This document shows positions 1-9,659 of a stretch of 64,000 nt of DNA, piece by piece. Location: assembly GCA_015680685.1 (NCBI GenBank), contig MNCI01004126.1, forward strand, positions 815,456 through 879,455. The letters are read 5' to 3'. The translations under genes were made by a program, and so were the position numbers. This stretch comes from Gnetum montanum. Its lineage: Eukaryota; Streptophyta; Gnetopsida; Gnetales; Gnetaceae. The notes below the pieces were generated by a model, which worked only from the letters and a program-made list of their open reading frames with translations, was not told where the DNA came from and did no database searches. Numbering within the stretch: position 1 is the stretch's first letter; each line of letters begins with the position of its first letter.

Positions 1-640
1 CATAGGTAGGCTCTGATCCCTGCCTCTGTTACTATTTCTTTGCTTCTCTTTTTCAGCGTAGACAGTCTCGGCGTATACGCCAAGCATAGAGGGTTTTCGG
101 CATATAGGGTTTTCAGCGTATAGGGTTTCGGCGTATATGCCGAGCGTAACTTCATAGAGTAAGGTTGGGTTAGCATCGACTCAGGGCGTAATCAGTTTTA
201 TTAGCGTAAGCATTTTTCCTGCACTATTATGTCAGCGTAAGCCACGGTGTCATGAGTTCTCTATGCGCGAAGTTTTGTCAGCGTGATTTGTTTGTTCTAT
301 CAACGTAAATTCTGTTTACTGTGACGGCGTATACATTGAGGGTTTGTTCAGCGTATACACTATGCGTGCGTAGTTGTCTTTACAGCGTAGACTTGTTTTT
401 CATGTTTCTGGCGTAAACTTGTTTGTTTAGTGCCGACGTAGACTGTTTATGCTGAAAGCGAACTTGGGTGCATACGCTGAGGGTTTCTTTGGCGTATACG
501 CTGAGCGTAAGTTAGTTCATTGTCGGCGTATACGCTGAGTTAAGCAGCATATTAAGCTAAGCGTAGACAGTTTCGCTGGCATATACGCTGGTTCATGGGG
601 CGTATATGCTGAGTGTGAACAATTAAAAAAATTTTAGATT
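1..640. repeat. CAGCGTA / GCGTATACGC-rich repeat spacer of T1
   Basis: Non-coding stretch in which a short word (CAGCGTA, GGCGTATA, ACGCTGAG) occurs more than 20 times at irregular spacing, often as the palindrome GCGTATACGC. It has no open frame of note. The same word fills the T1 leader (9060-9650) and T1 LTR (9860-10620), so this is element DNA and not host satellite. By position it lies between the antisense gene and the RT that should follow to the left, like the CTCACGCTGC-rich spacer of T2. Confidence 0.75.
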
Positions 641-678
641 TCAAGTGTCGATTCATGATGTAAACTCTCGCTTTTCAG

Positions 679-1516
679 GCTGTTTTGAAGCATGGCTAAT
701 TTATCGTGGCGTCTTGATTGCTTATAGGGACAGTAAGCGCTTCCTCCTCATTGTTGAGCTTGTTGGGGTGTTAACATGGGTTGGCCCCGTTGAGGCTGAT
801 GAGCCTCCCCCGGATCTAATCGTGGATAACAACAGGGTTTGGTTCAAGGAAGGTGCATGTGAATTTCTAGCCTTCATGTTAGACAATTTCGAGGTGGCCA
901 TCTGGTCGAACTTTAGCGAAGTGATTGCACAGAGCGTGCTTGAGGCAATGCTGCTGGGAGCTGTAGAGGGTGTCATGGTCTTCATAGAAGACATTGAAGA
1001 GGGGCCACTTGTTAACGAGGATGGTTCTACCCATGGGCCCAAGTCAACACACCCATTAATGCACGTGTGGGCACTATTGCCTCGAGGGTTAGACTATCTC
1101 AACAATACTCTGTTCATAGCTGCGTACGCACACACATTTTTCCAAAATCCTCCCGGCACAGTGTACCGAGTGGACAAGTAGGACTATTTAAGTTTATTGT
1201 TTCCTTTCGTCGTTTGGTGTTTGTTTCTTGTTTTGACATTTATTTGTTTACAGGCCGAAGGCCAACCCAGATGGGACATTCGTTGAGGATGAAGGACTAG
1301 CTCTTGCTCGCATTGCCCTGGAGGCATTCATGATGGGCCCCACCCTTCATGGAACCATACTGGGTCAAACGAAGGACGCGATCATCCATTTTCATAAGCA
1401 GTTCTCCAGAGCGTTTGCGATGTGCAAAGCTCGTGGGTGGCTTCATGAAGACTGGTTGGATAATGGGCTAGTCTTCCCTCGTGACTCTGGCAGCACATCT
1501 AAATCCACCACTAATA
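679..1516 (+). pseudogene. FCP1/NLI-type HAD phosphatase-like domain, catalytic acids lost
   Basis: Two exons joined by a 76-bp intron (1178-1253, GTAGG..TTACAG) that keeps frame. The order of blocks matches plant FCP1-homology proteins: a hydrophobic strand LLIVELVGVL (residues 34-43 of the open frame from 645), the EFLAFMLDNFEVAIWSN block (73-89), KSTHPLMHVW (133-142), NNTLFIAAYAHT (153-164) with NPPGT (168-172), and in exon 2 a DEG.LALARIALEAF block. FCP1 enzymes use an aspartate nucleophile in DxDxT/DxNG and a later Asp-Asp pair before a serine. Here the nucleophile position is Glu and the pair is Ala-Ala, while IWSN is kept. This predicts a fold retained for binding and not catalysis, if ever expressed. 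The assignment rests on motif order only; no alignment was run. Confidence 0.6.
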
Positions 1517-1605
1517 GTAAATGATAACATTTCCTAGATATGTTAGTGGGTTTGTCCAACTGTTTGGATTTACACTAATATAACCATTTTAAATTGCTTT
1601 CACAG

Positions 1606-2634
1606 TTGATGTACCTCTTGGTGGGGATCCGGTGACAACTGGATGAACTGAGACTAACTTGTCGATGAAGTTTGGGGAGGTGACTAAGGCCTAAAAGTGG
1701 TTGCGTAGACACGCTCCACCATCCATCGTTCGTTGCCTGGATAATGCCGGCCTCATGGAGCTTTTTATGACCCCGAGTCCTGACGTATCCATAGGGGAGA
1801 TGATTGGGATCGTGGATTCTTTTAATGAGTCTGTCTCATACTACAGCACCCGGATTAAGGGTGTTAAGGTAGTTTTTCATCTGTTGCCCAAGTTCTTTTC
1901 AAACTTATTTGGTGTACCGGCAGATGGCTTAAATGTAGTATTAGATAGAGCTCATAAAGAGCTCCAAACGGTTCGTGAGTTGGAAGATTGGCTAGGCGTG
2001 GCCAAGGGTTTCCCGATGCAGGGGAAAGCAAAAGTTGTGGAAGTGAACGAATTATATCCCTTGTTCAGGGCATGGGTATTCCCTAAAACCCTTTCCCAGG
2101 TGAAGAGTCTTGGGAATGAGGCTATTCGTGTCATGCGAACTGTCTTGGAAACGGGCATGCGATATAACTAGGCCCAATTTTTGTTGTCGGGCATGCACAA
2201 ATAGATAGTGTGGTTGCGTTCGAATGTCGAGGCGCAAAACCACTTCACCTTTGCATTCTTTGCTGGTTACCTTCGTCGTTTTGCCGAGTTCCTAGTAGTT
2301 CGTGCAAACAAGTTTGTTCTGCGGGATTAGGGTCAACTGTCCCGCCCGTGGATCAATCATTTATATGACACAGCCAAATCCCAGGATGCACCTAAAGGCA
2401 TCGACAAGTCCATGACTATTACAACTGGGGGATCATCGGGGACCTCCATTCATACTCGTGATAGTCTGGGGTTAGAGCCGGATGATGTGCCCCTCACTGC
2501 AAGAAGAGCTAAGCGAGTAATCAAAGAAACCATGGGCCAAGCCAAAACAAAGCTGAAGAGACATGAGCGCGTAACTGAGGAAGCTTCTAATGTGATGGAA
2601 CCATGAGTAAAGCGCATAAGATTCAAGATGCCCG
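1606..2634 (+). pseudogene. exon 3 of antisense gene, possible plant transposon-type domain
   Basis: Acceptor CTTTCACAG ends at 1605 and the frame continues from exon 2 with a split codon. The longest open part (1701-2168) is an alpha-helix-rich segment with motifs such as APPSIVRCLDNAGLMELF and LPKFFSNLFGVP. A later part (2412-2603) is basic and charged (TARRAKRVIKET). In-frame stops occur near 1644, 1692, 2169, 2202, 2328 and 2604. Its style recalls the plant mobile domain and 'putative plant transposon protein' families that often ride on plant retroelements, but no diagnostic residue was recognised, so the family is a guess. A GT donor follows at 2635. Confidence 0.4.
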
Positions 2635-2739
2635 GTATGTAGACTTTTGTCAGTTTATTGTTTTATTATTTTTGTCGTATTCATAATATTCCTTTTCGAT
2701 TGCTTACATGTTGCTGATGCCTTTGAATTGATTCGAGAA

Positions 2740-3261
2740 ATGAGGAGGTAGGTGCTGGAAACCATTATGGAGGAGGAGGAGACAAACACAGAGAAGAATA
2801 ATGAAGGGGAAAATGTAGATAAGGATCAGGGAGGAGGGACGGAGGAACTAAAGGGAGACATTGGCGAAACTGAACCATTGGATGACCAGGGCGGTGTCAA
2901 ACAAATGTTTTGCAGCTTTCTTTAGGGGGATCTAGATTTAGGCGATCCTCCAGAAGGTGATGAGGGGCGTGGTATGTTTTTCTTTTCCTCTTTTTATCTT
3001 ATTTTCAACTTGCCCTGTTAGTTGTCATTCCTACGGGATTTTATTTTCATGTTTTCATTTTTTCAGACGAAGGCAGCGAGACCAGGATGGTGCGCTTGGA
3101 CGTACCTATGAAGACGGTTCCCCCTGAGAGGACTACGGAGGTTAGTTCATCCCGTATCCATGAGCCACTTACTTGGATAGAAATGCCAAGTAAGATGGAT
3201 TTTGTGGTTGGAATCGTGGAAAAAGTTGTTGAACGGATCCAAGAGTCCCACCCTGATATAG
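2740..3261 (+). pseudogene. acidic exon 4 and exon 5 of antisense gene
   Basis: Exon 4 (start uncertain, about 2740; donor after 2971) encodes a low-complexity acidic stretch rich in Glu, Asp, Gly and Asn, with one in-frame TAG near its end. A pyrimidine-rich intron ends TTTTTTCAG at 3066. Exon 5 (3067-3261) is open in the joined phase and encodes a mixed polar segment ending in a short amphipathic part (IVEKVVERIQESHPDI). The donor GTATAA follows. No domain was recognised. The acidic and coiled-coil composition suggests a protein-protein linker. Confidence 0.4.
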
Positions 3262-3337
3262 GTATAAATCATTTAGAGGTTTGGAGTTTCACATCTTGTT
3301 TATATTATCTTAAAATTTGTATTTTTTGCGTGGGTAG

Positions 3338-4121
3338 GCACTAAATTGAGATGGGATCCCTCTGAAAGCATTAGCATAGAAAGTTTAACCACACTTTCCC
3401 TAGAAGTGGAACAGGTGCCAAGGCCTGTTTACAAGGGAGTTGCAGAAGGCCTTGTGCACAATGCTAAGTCGTTATGGACCTGGAGGCATTCCATTGAGTA
3501 GTTGTGGCTACAAATTCAGGCAAAAGAAAAGGAAGTCTCTGAATTATCAGTGGAACGTGACGATCTGAAGGCTCGGTATGAGTTCACCGCTGCCAAACTA
3601 AGCAGAGATCACTCCTGGCGAACGTTCGAGGTTACCTACACCAGATATTGGAATCTACTGAATTGTCATACGTCGCTGACTCGAAGAATGGCAGAGTGCA
3701 AAGTCCAAATTGATCTCTTGAACCTTAAATGTCAAGATTGGAAAGCCTTCGCTTCCAAGGTTCGTAAGTGGGATCAGGATGAGAAAAATCGCAAACAACA
3801 CTACAAGAAGTCGTTGAAAGAAGTGTCTATTAAAAAGTGCCAACTCAACATGTTTGTGAGGGTTTGGGTTTGCATTTTGCCTTCAATACTTTTGCTCAAA
3901 ATACAATTGTGGAAATGGAGTCTCCTACAAGGGTGATCACAACTGCTTCTGGGGAAGTGTCGGTGGGCGAGTTCCCTCTGAAACGTCCTACCTGGTCGGC
4001 TGTCGATAAAGGAAAGGCTTTGGCAGACATCGACTTAGGCCTTGATGGGACAAATTGGGCCAGCGTTTCAGAAGAGGAAATCCTTCGTTGGTTGGAATTC
4101 GGCTTAAGGGGATCTCCTATG
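3338..4121 (+). pseudogene. coiled-coil exon 6 of antisense gene
   Basis: Acceptor GGGTAG ends at 3337 and the phase matches exon 5. After an in-frame TAG near 3498 an open stretch encodes a heptad-like, charged helix (AKEKEVSELSVERDDLKA and later CKVQIDLLNLKCQDWKAF), read as a coiled coil. Near 3830 the frame shifts by one base; the following frame gives a serine- and acid-rich tail (3837-4121) that ends at a clean donor, ATG|GTAAGC. Function is unknown; a coiled coil suggests oligomerisation. Confidence 0.45.
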
Positions 4122-4219
4122 GTAAGCGTTTTGTCCTTATGAAGTTAATTTATTGAATAATGTTTAAAATTTTGACATTCGCTTATTCTTATGTTGGTTG
4201 TTTCTTTTGGCATTTTCAG

Positions 4220-4321
4220 GATGAAGGTGGCGATGATGCCCAAGAAGCTGGCCCCAGTGGAGCAGGGGCCCCTAATGCTAGTGGATTTAAAGGGGACGAC
4301 CCTCCCGTCCCGGATGTTTAG
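4220..4321 (+). pseudogene. terminal exon 7 of antisense gene
   Basis: Follows the acceptor GCATTTTCAG (ending 4219) in phase 0 and is open for 33 codons to a TAG stop. It encodes a small, acidic, Gly/Ala/Pro-rich tail with the pattern GDDAQEAGPSG..PPVPDV. T2 has an equivalent 93-bp exon at 18971-19063 on its antisense strand, also phase 0 and also ending in ..PP..DV-stop. That shared exon is the best evidence that the antisense gene is an inherited part of this retroelement family. Confidence 0.6.
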
Positions 4322-4827
4322 CATTTTGATTTTTAAGTTTCTGTTGTTTTTTGACTCAGATTTATACGGGAATTGTAACTTGAAAATTTCGAGATGGACG
4401 AAAATAGTTGACACTTGTGATTGTACAACATTGCATGTAAGAAAATTTTTGTTGATTTTGAATTTAATTGTGAACATGACACGGCAATGTAAAATGTTTT
4501 GACTTGTTTTTTATTTTCTCTTTTTTTTTTGTTTTAAATGTAATGCATAGATGTAATCGTAAATGCTAAACAAAAAATGAAAACGAAGTATACTGCATGA
4601 ACTAGTTTAAGGCTATTTCGGGCCCCACTCGTGAACGAGGGATATTCGAATGACACGGGTGGATTGTTTTGTTGACCAATCATCGTTGATCGTGGCTAGT
4701 TTTATGTTGTTGCGGACATGATAGTTTAACAAGTAGTTTTAATATATATATATATATATTTTGTTATAGTTTAACATCATTTCGGAGTAATGGTAGTTTA
4801 GCATCATTTTGGACGGTAGCGATGGTA
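4322..4827. other. AT-rich spacer with TA run and TTAAACT-type repeats
   Basis: No gene. It holds the 3' flank of the antisense gene, T-rich DNA, a TATATATA run at 4741-4760, and from 4620 several degenerate units that on the minus strand read CC(G/A)AAATGA..TTAAACTA. The same units follow the protease in T2 (18300-18590). Confidence 0.6.
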
Positions 4828-6738
4828 TTATTTTAGTAGTTTTTTTATTCTTTTTATTTTTACGTCAGGCGTTGTATCAGCTGGTATGATTTTATATTCA
4901 GCGTCTCCTTCACTGATCACATTGAATGGTAACTCAACCCAAGGGAGGTCTGGCGGAGTGGTTCCTGTGTCAATGTTTTCAGATGTTTCGGTAGTTGGCA
5001 TGATTTCTGTGCGAGTTTCCGCTTGAGAAGTTGTATGTACAGTGTCAGACGTAGGTGTTTCTATTTTAGGTGGGTCTTGTTCCATGTTTAAAGGCTTACT
5101 GCTTACCAGTTGTTGCACATTTTTATCATTTCATTTAGGCTCTTTAAGTTCGACCTTCGAGCCTTGGTCCATGTCCACATGTGATGAGATAATAGGTGTA
5201 GCGGTTTCCCTGTGTATGATGATTTCACCTCCTTTATAAGGCAGGTGGATCTCTTGGTGTATAGGGGAGGAGACCGCTTTTAGTTGGGCTAACTAGGGTC
5301 TTCCTAATATTAAGTTGAATCCTGGCATTTCATCGACCACTAAGAAATCGGCGGACATTGGAAATTGATCCCCTGCTATGAAGTCTAAGGTCATTGTGCC
5401 TTTGACCATTACGCGTGACCTGCTGAATGATTTTAAATATGTAGTTGCAGTTTGTTTGATTAATTCAGTAAGCCCTAGTTGTTCAACGATGGGGTACGGT
5501 ACAACGTTTGTGGTAGCTCCATCGTCTACGTGGACCCTATGTATCCTGAATTGGTTTATGCGTATCGTTATGAACATGGAGGCTGTTGTTATTTCCCCTA
5601 TTTTCTTGTCCACATTAATGTTGTCGTCATGGAAGCTCAAGGATTTAAGAGTGGTCTCGTGAGACGAGTACATTACCGCATGAATGGTGGGTTCGTTCGG
5701 GGGCAAGTCCTCGCTTACCGGGATCGACATTAACATGCGTACTAGAGCTTCTCGATGTGTTTGGGATGTTCGCACCAAGTCATACAAACTCAGCAAAGTG
5801 TTCTTTTTCTTCAATGCTTGGGTGACTTGTGTCAAGGCCGTTGCGAAGTCTCTACTGTTGTGGACGTTTTTATTGATGATGACTGGGTCCATTGGGCCCA
5901 GCAGTTTTATTTCGTGTTTGGTTGATTTGTCATTTTCGCTCGGAGCTGTCATTTTAGATGGTTCATATTTTTTAGATGATTCACTTTTGTTGCCTGTGTC
6001 CAGTGAGTTGTTAGGTGACGACATGGGTACGAAGTTAACTGGAGTGGGCTTAGGTGGCCCCATGGCTAGTTGTTGGCGTTCCTTCTCCACACGTTCACTT
6101 GTAAGCCTGTCTACTAGGCGTTCTCGTATGTGGCATGGAGGTGGGGTTGGTCTTGGAGCCTCAGGCTGCCCTGGGATTCTTACCACATATGGAGACGGGC
6201 AGAGTTGCGATTGTACATTTGGATGTGATTGGTCAGAAGGCCAGCCAGATACCCTAATGACATAGGGGCTGGGTTTGCCTTGCATTTGTGAGGTGGAGGC
6301 TTGGTAATCATTAGGACTTTCGGGTATCCTAACGACATACGGGATTGGTTTTGGTGGAGGTTGTATTTCTACTGTTGCGACAGCTGGTGGTACTTGGACT
6401 ACGAAAGGGGCAAGTCGAGCAGAAGGGGTTGGTGCATTTGAGGGAATGACGAGAGGGACACGCATCACGTATGGTTTGTCACGTGTCATGGTGTTAGATG
6501 TGGGTATGGCCAAGGGTACTCGGACAACGTACGACTGCTGGGGGACACGTGGTGGTTGAGGCGTGGGCGTGGACACAGCAGGAGGAATCTGAACTATGAA
6601 CGGCCTATTAGGTGTTTCTTGTTTATATTGGGGATAGACAGTGTTAATGTTGGGTGTATCGGAATCATCGTCAAGGTAGATTGTATTGATGACGTACGAC
6701 GCCTCTTTGGTGTTTAGGGGGTCTTTATATCCCCCCAT
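4828..6738 (-). pseudogene. T1 proline-rich linker, aspartic protease and acidic tail
   Basis: One frame continues from gag. The first 200 residues are a proline-rich linker with at least seven copies of the word P-[YF]-V-[VI]-[RQ]-[VI]-P. The pepsin-like retroviral protease follows, with the active-site loop VDDGATTNVVP at residues 404-414 of the open frame from 6738, and the flap and ILGRP block at its end. The usual Asp-Ser/Thr-Gly triad reads Asp-Asp-Gly here and also in T2, so it was inherited. A TAG at 5290-5292 and a TGA near 5120 interrupt the tail, whose last open part ends at 4828 with an acidic segment (ISEGDAEY). The protease would cut the Gag-Pol polyprotein inside the particle. 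Confidence 0.8.
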
Positions 6739-9034
6739 AGCCTGATTCTATGGTTGGACCGGGTTGGCCTCATCAAAAGTGATTTGTCCTTCATCGATCA
6801 TTCGCTGAATATCCTACTTCAAGGTGAAACAGTAATCCGTACCATGCCCATTTCGTTGATGGTAGTCGCAAAAGCGATCCATTCTGAAGCCTTTGGGTAC
6901 GGGAGGCTCATCCGGCGTTGCTAAGCTTGGGTTCTGAATGAGTTGACAGAACCTGTCATGTCTCTGGATGGCCGCGGGGGATAACTGTTTATGTTTCATC
7001 AACCCAGCTTTCAGAAGTTGATCGAAGAGCTGGGATGGCTTCATTGGTAGAGGCGTATATTGAGAGGGTTCTTTCCTCTCAAAATTTTGCGTACAGTTTG
7101 TTGTTCGGTTTTGCGATGTTGACGATTCCGGCGTGGTTGCGGGAATAGGTTTATTATAGTTAGTAGGGGGTACGGGCGGCTTATTTTGGTGTGCCATGCT
7201 TGCTTGTTGCACTCCTGCTATCGCTGCTATAGTTGTTTTAGCCTTCTCTTTGTCTTTTTTAGTGTGTTTATTTTTAAAGGCTAAGTATGCAGGGTCGTGG
7301 CTATTTTGAGCTGCCTCTTCTATGTTTTTGATCTGTACAAAAACTTGGTTAAGGTTACGCATGTTAAGGTAGTACAACTTGGATTTAAAAAATTCATTAA
7401 TGGCCCCTTTCAGAATAGTAAGCAGGTATGTTTGGGAGATTGGTTCGTGTAGCTCATTAAGAGCAGCACTCCACCTCTAAATAAATTTCTGCACAGGTTC
7501 AAGCGGTGCTTGCTTGACCTGTATCAGGCTATCCAGTGTGGCCTCAATTTTCAAGTTGTACTTGAACCTGGTCACAAACTGGTGTAATAAGTCTTCCAAG
7601 GAGAAGATGGAATTCCTTGGCAGAGCCTGATACCAATCAAGTGCTCTCCTCGCGAGGGACATGGGGAACACTCAGAGAATGGCATGGGGCCATGCCTGGA
7701 GTAGCGCGCATTCTAACCTAAATGTTATTATGTGAGTGTTGGGGTCTATCTCCCCGTTGTATTTGGTTAGTGTCGGCAATGATATGCCTTTGGGCAAAGT
7801 TAGAGGTGGGACGGATGAGCTGATGGGATCATCATGGTAGAAATCCACTACCTTTAGCTCTCCATCGGCAACCGTTTTTAGGTGCTTTACCTCGTCAGTT
7901 AATTCTTGCATCAGTTTTTTGGCATCCGCCCAGTCTTGGACACTCGGTGACATGGCAGCCTGAGGTTGTGGTATAGTGTACAGGTTAGAGTATTGTATGG
8001 TGGGTTGAAAGGCCGAAAGCTGTGCAGCCGGGGGTTGTGCTTATGGCACGTTTATAGGGGGTGGCATTAGGGATGGCACATTATAGGGGAAAGGCTATTG
8101 TTGTTGTGGTTGCGGCTATACTGGGGGAACGTTGGCTGGTTGAACCATATGGGGTGGTATGTTATGGTGAGGAGGTTCATGTTGCTATGGTTGAGTGCCC
8201 ATTGCTGCCCATTGTCTAGCTACGTTTTGTGGAGGGACCACCTGTTGGGTTACGGCAGTAGAAGGGGACCCGTGCGTTTGGATGTGGGGAATGTAGTGGG
8301 AGGACGTGGATGCTGGTATCACATGTGGCATCCCTATCACTCTAGCATGAAGGTTGCTTCCATGTTATGGTTTGGGGATGGTGCTTACGAGGATGGGCCA
8401 ACTGTTGCATCAGAAATGATAGCGAGAGGGAGCGTGTTGAATTGCGGGTCAGTCAGAGGTGGAACATGAGCAAATGAGGATGTTTGCGGCAGAGGCATTT
8501 GTGCGTGGGTGAGTCTGAGGGGTTGGAGGGGCATGGCCTCCCTTGTATCTATATGAAAAATGGGGTTGACATGGTTTTGTGGACTGAGGATGTGATAGGA
8601 GTCCTCGTGTTCTGATTGGACCGCGAACTCGTCCTTCTCTTCCGGTTGGAGATCTATCGCAGGCTGATCCAACGGCTGACTTCTTTGTAGGAGGAGTCGT
8701 GTAACAAGCTCTGAATACTATTCTGGAACAGGGATTATATCGTACGGCGAGGGGATGAACTCGCATCCCCCCTGTAGAAGAGTTCGAATTGCCTCTTCCC
8801 CTCCATTTCAGTTCGATCTACTGCTAGACTAGCTTGTATCTTTAGACATATGAAGTTATACTGGTCTTGGGTTATAATGTTAGAGGTCGGGACTCTCCCT
8901 TGCAACCTTAGGGACCAGCGGGGCCCCGCTGTGGGTTGTACTCCCGGGTATTGTGCGACAGGCTGTTGGACCGCTGTGGTGTCCATAATGTGGGTGACTT
9001 GAGTAGTGGCGGCGGTGGTATTTACAGGATTCAT
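6739..9034 (-). pseudogene. T1 gag (capsid/nucleocapsid)
   Basis: Start chosen at ATG 9034 (MNPVNTT), which matches the T2 gag start MDPVHTN in position and sequence. Order: a short N-terminal part with LRLQGRVPTSN; a Gln/Pro-rich region; a capsid-like region (about 7953-7374) with MQELTDEVKHLK, LTKYNGEIDPNTH, FPMSLARRALDWYQ and LLHQFVTRFKYNL; and a nucleocapsid knuckle CDYHQRNGHGTDYC near 6835, CX2HX4HX4C in form. Frameshifts lie near 8700-8735 and between 8040 and 8385, with stops near 7672 and 7475. The capsid block fits the retrotransposon gag family; the His-rich knuckle is typical of Tat elements. Confidence 0.8.
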
Positions 9035-9637
9035 GATGATTGGTTGAGGATATACGACACGGTCTAGAAATGTTAAATTAATGTACTGTGCAGGGTACAG
9101 CGTATACGCTTTAGCTAACAGCGTATACAGCATATATGTATGTAGCGTATATGGTCGGTGTAGATGAGTTTACGGCATAAGTGGTTCAGCGTATACGCTA
9201 GACAGCGTGTACAGCGTCAAGGCACAACGTAAAAGGGTGCAGCGTAAAAACAGGATACAGCGTAAAACAAATCTAGGGCATAAAGAATAGCAGGGACAAA
9301 GTTGTCATACAGCATAGATGAGGTCTACGGCGTAAAAGGGTATAGCGTCAACAAGTTTATGGCGTAAAATATGCAGTGTAAAATTTATGTAGGGCATAAG
9401 GAAAGTCTGTAGCATGAAACGTGATGGATGGTTACTAGTGTAAACGTTGGGGATGCTACAGGGAAAATTGTAACTGACACGGCATAAACACTGATCAGCG
9501 TATACGTTGGACAGTTTGAGGGCAGAGCGGCGTAAACGCTGGAATGTACTTAAATTAGCAGGAATGATTGTGGTCAGCGGCATAAATGCTCAATAGCGTA
9601 AATGCTGGGAAGCTTGCAAGTAAGTTTCAAGCAGAGG
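9035..9637 (-). other. T1 leader, packed with the CAGCGTA word
   Basis: Untranslated region between primer site and gag. It holds dozens of variants of CAGCGTAAA and CAGCGTATACGCT, spaced irregularly by about 15-40 bp. Several are near-perfect palindromes, for example at 9109 and 9188. No open frame of interest. Tat elements commonly have long leaders; the density of a single word is unusual. Confidence 0.7.
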
Positions 9638-9654
9638 CCCTCCTTCTAGCGCCA
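9638..9654 (-). promoter_or_regulatory. T1 primer-binding site
   Basis: On the minus strand, three bases after the LTR end TACA the sequence reads ATTGGCGCTAGAAGGAGGG. It begins TGG like sites that pair with a tRNA CCA end. T2 has the decayed equivalent at 13550-13566. The tRNA species was not identified. Confidence 0.7.
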
Positions 9655-9659
9655 ATTTC

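Larger units (their letters stand above)
645..4321 (+). pseudogene. antisense multi-exon gene carried inside T1
   Basis: A gene remnant opposite in strand to its host element, lying between protease and the expected RT. Seven exons can be proposed from GT-AG borders that keep frame: about 679-1177, 1254-1516, 1606-2634, about 2740-2971, 3067-3261, 3338-4121 and 4220-4321 (stop 4319-4321). A further upstream exon is likely because the first begins at an acceptor (TTTTCAG ending at 678). Content runs from an FCP1-like HAD domain, to a possible plant-transposon-type domain, an acidic exon, a coiled coil, and a short acidic tail. Exon 3 has about six in-frame stops, exons 4 and 6 one each, and exon 6 a frameshift near 3830, so it is now a pseudogene. 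The terminal exon recurs in T2, so the gene was part of the family and not a one-off capture. Whether all exons formed one transcript is inferred. Confidence 0.6.

Noticed and set aside
1-640. Centromeric or telomeric satellite
   Set aside because: No fixed period; the same word fills the T1 LTR and leader, so it belongs to the element.
5684-6265. 193-codon plus-strand frame
   Set aside because: Exact antisense shadow of the T1 protease linker; the minus-strand frame has the conserved domains.
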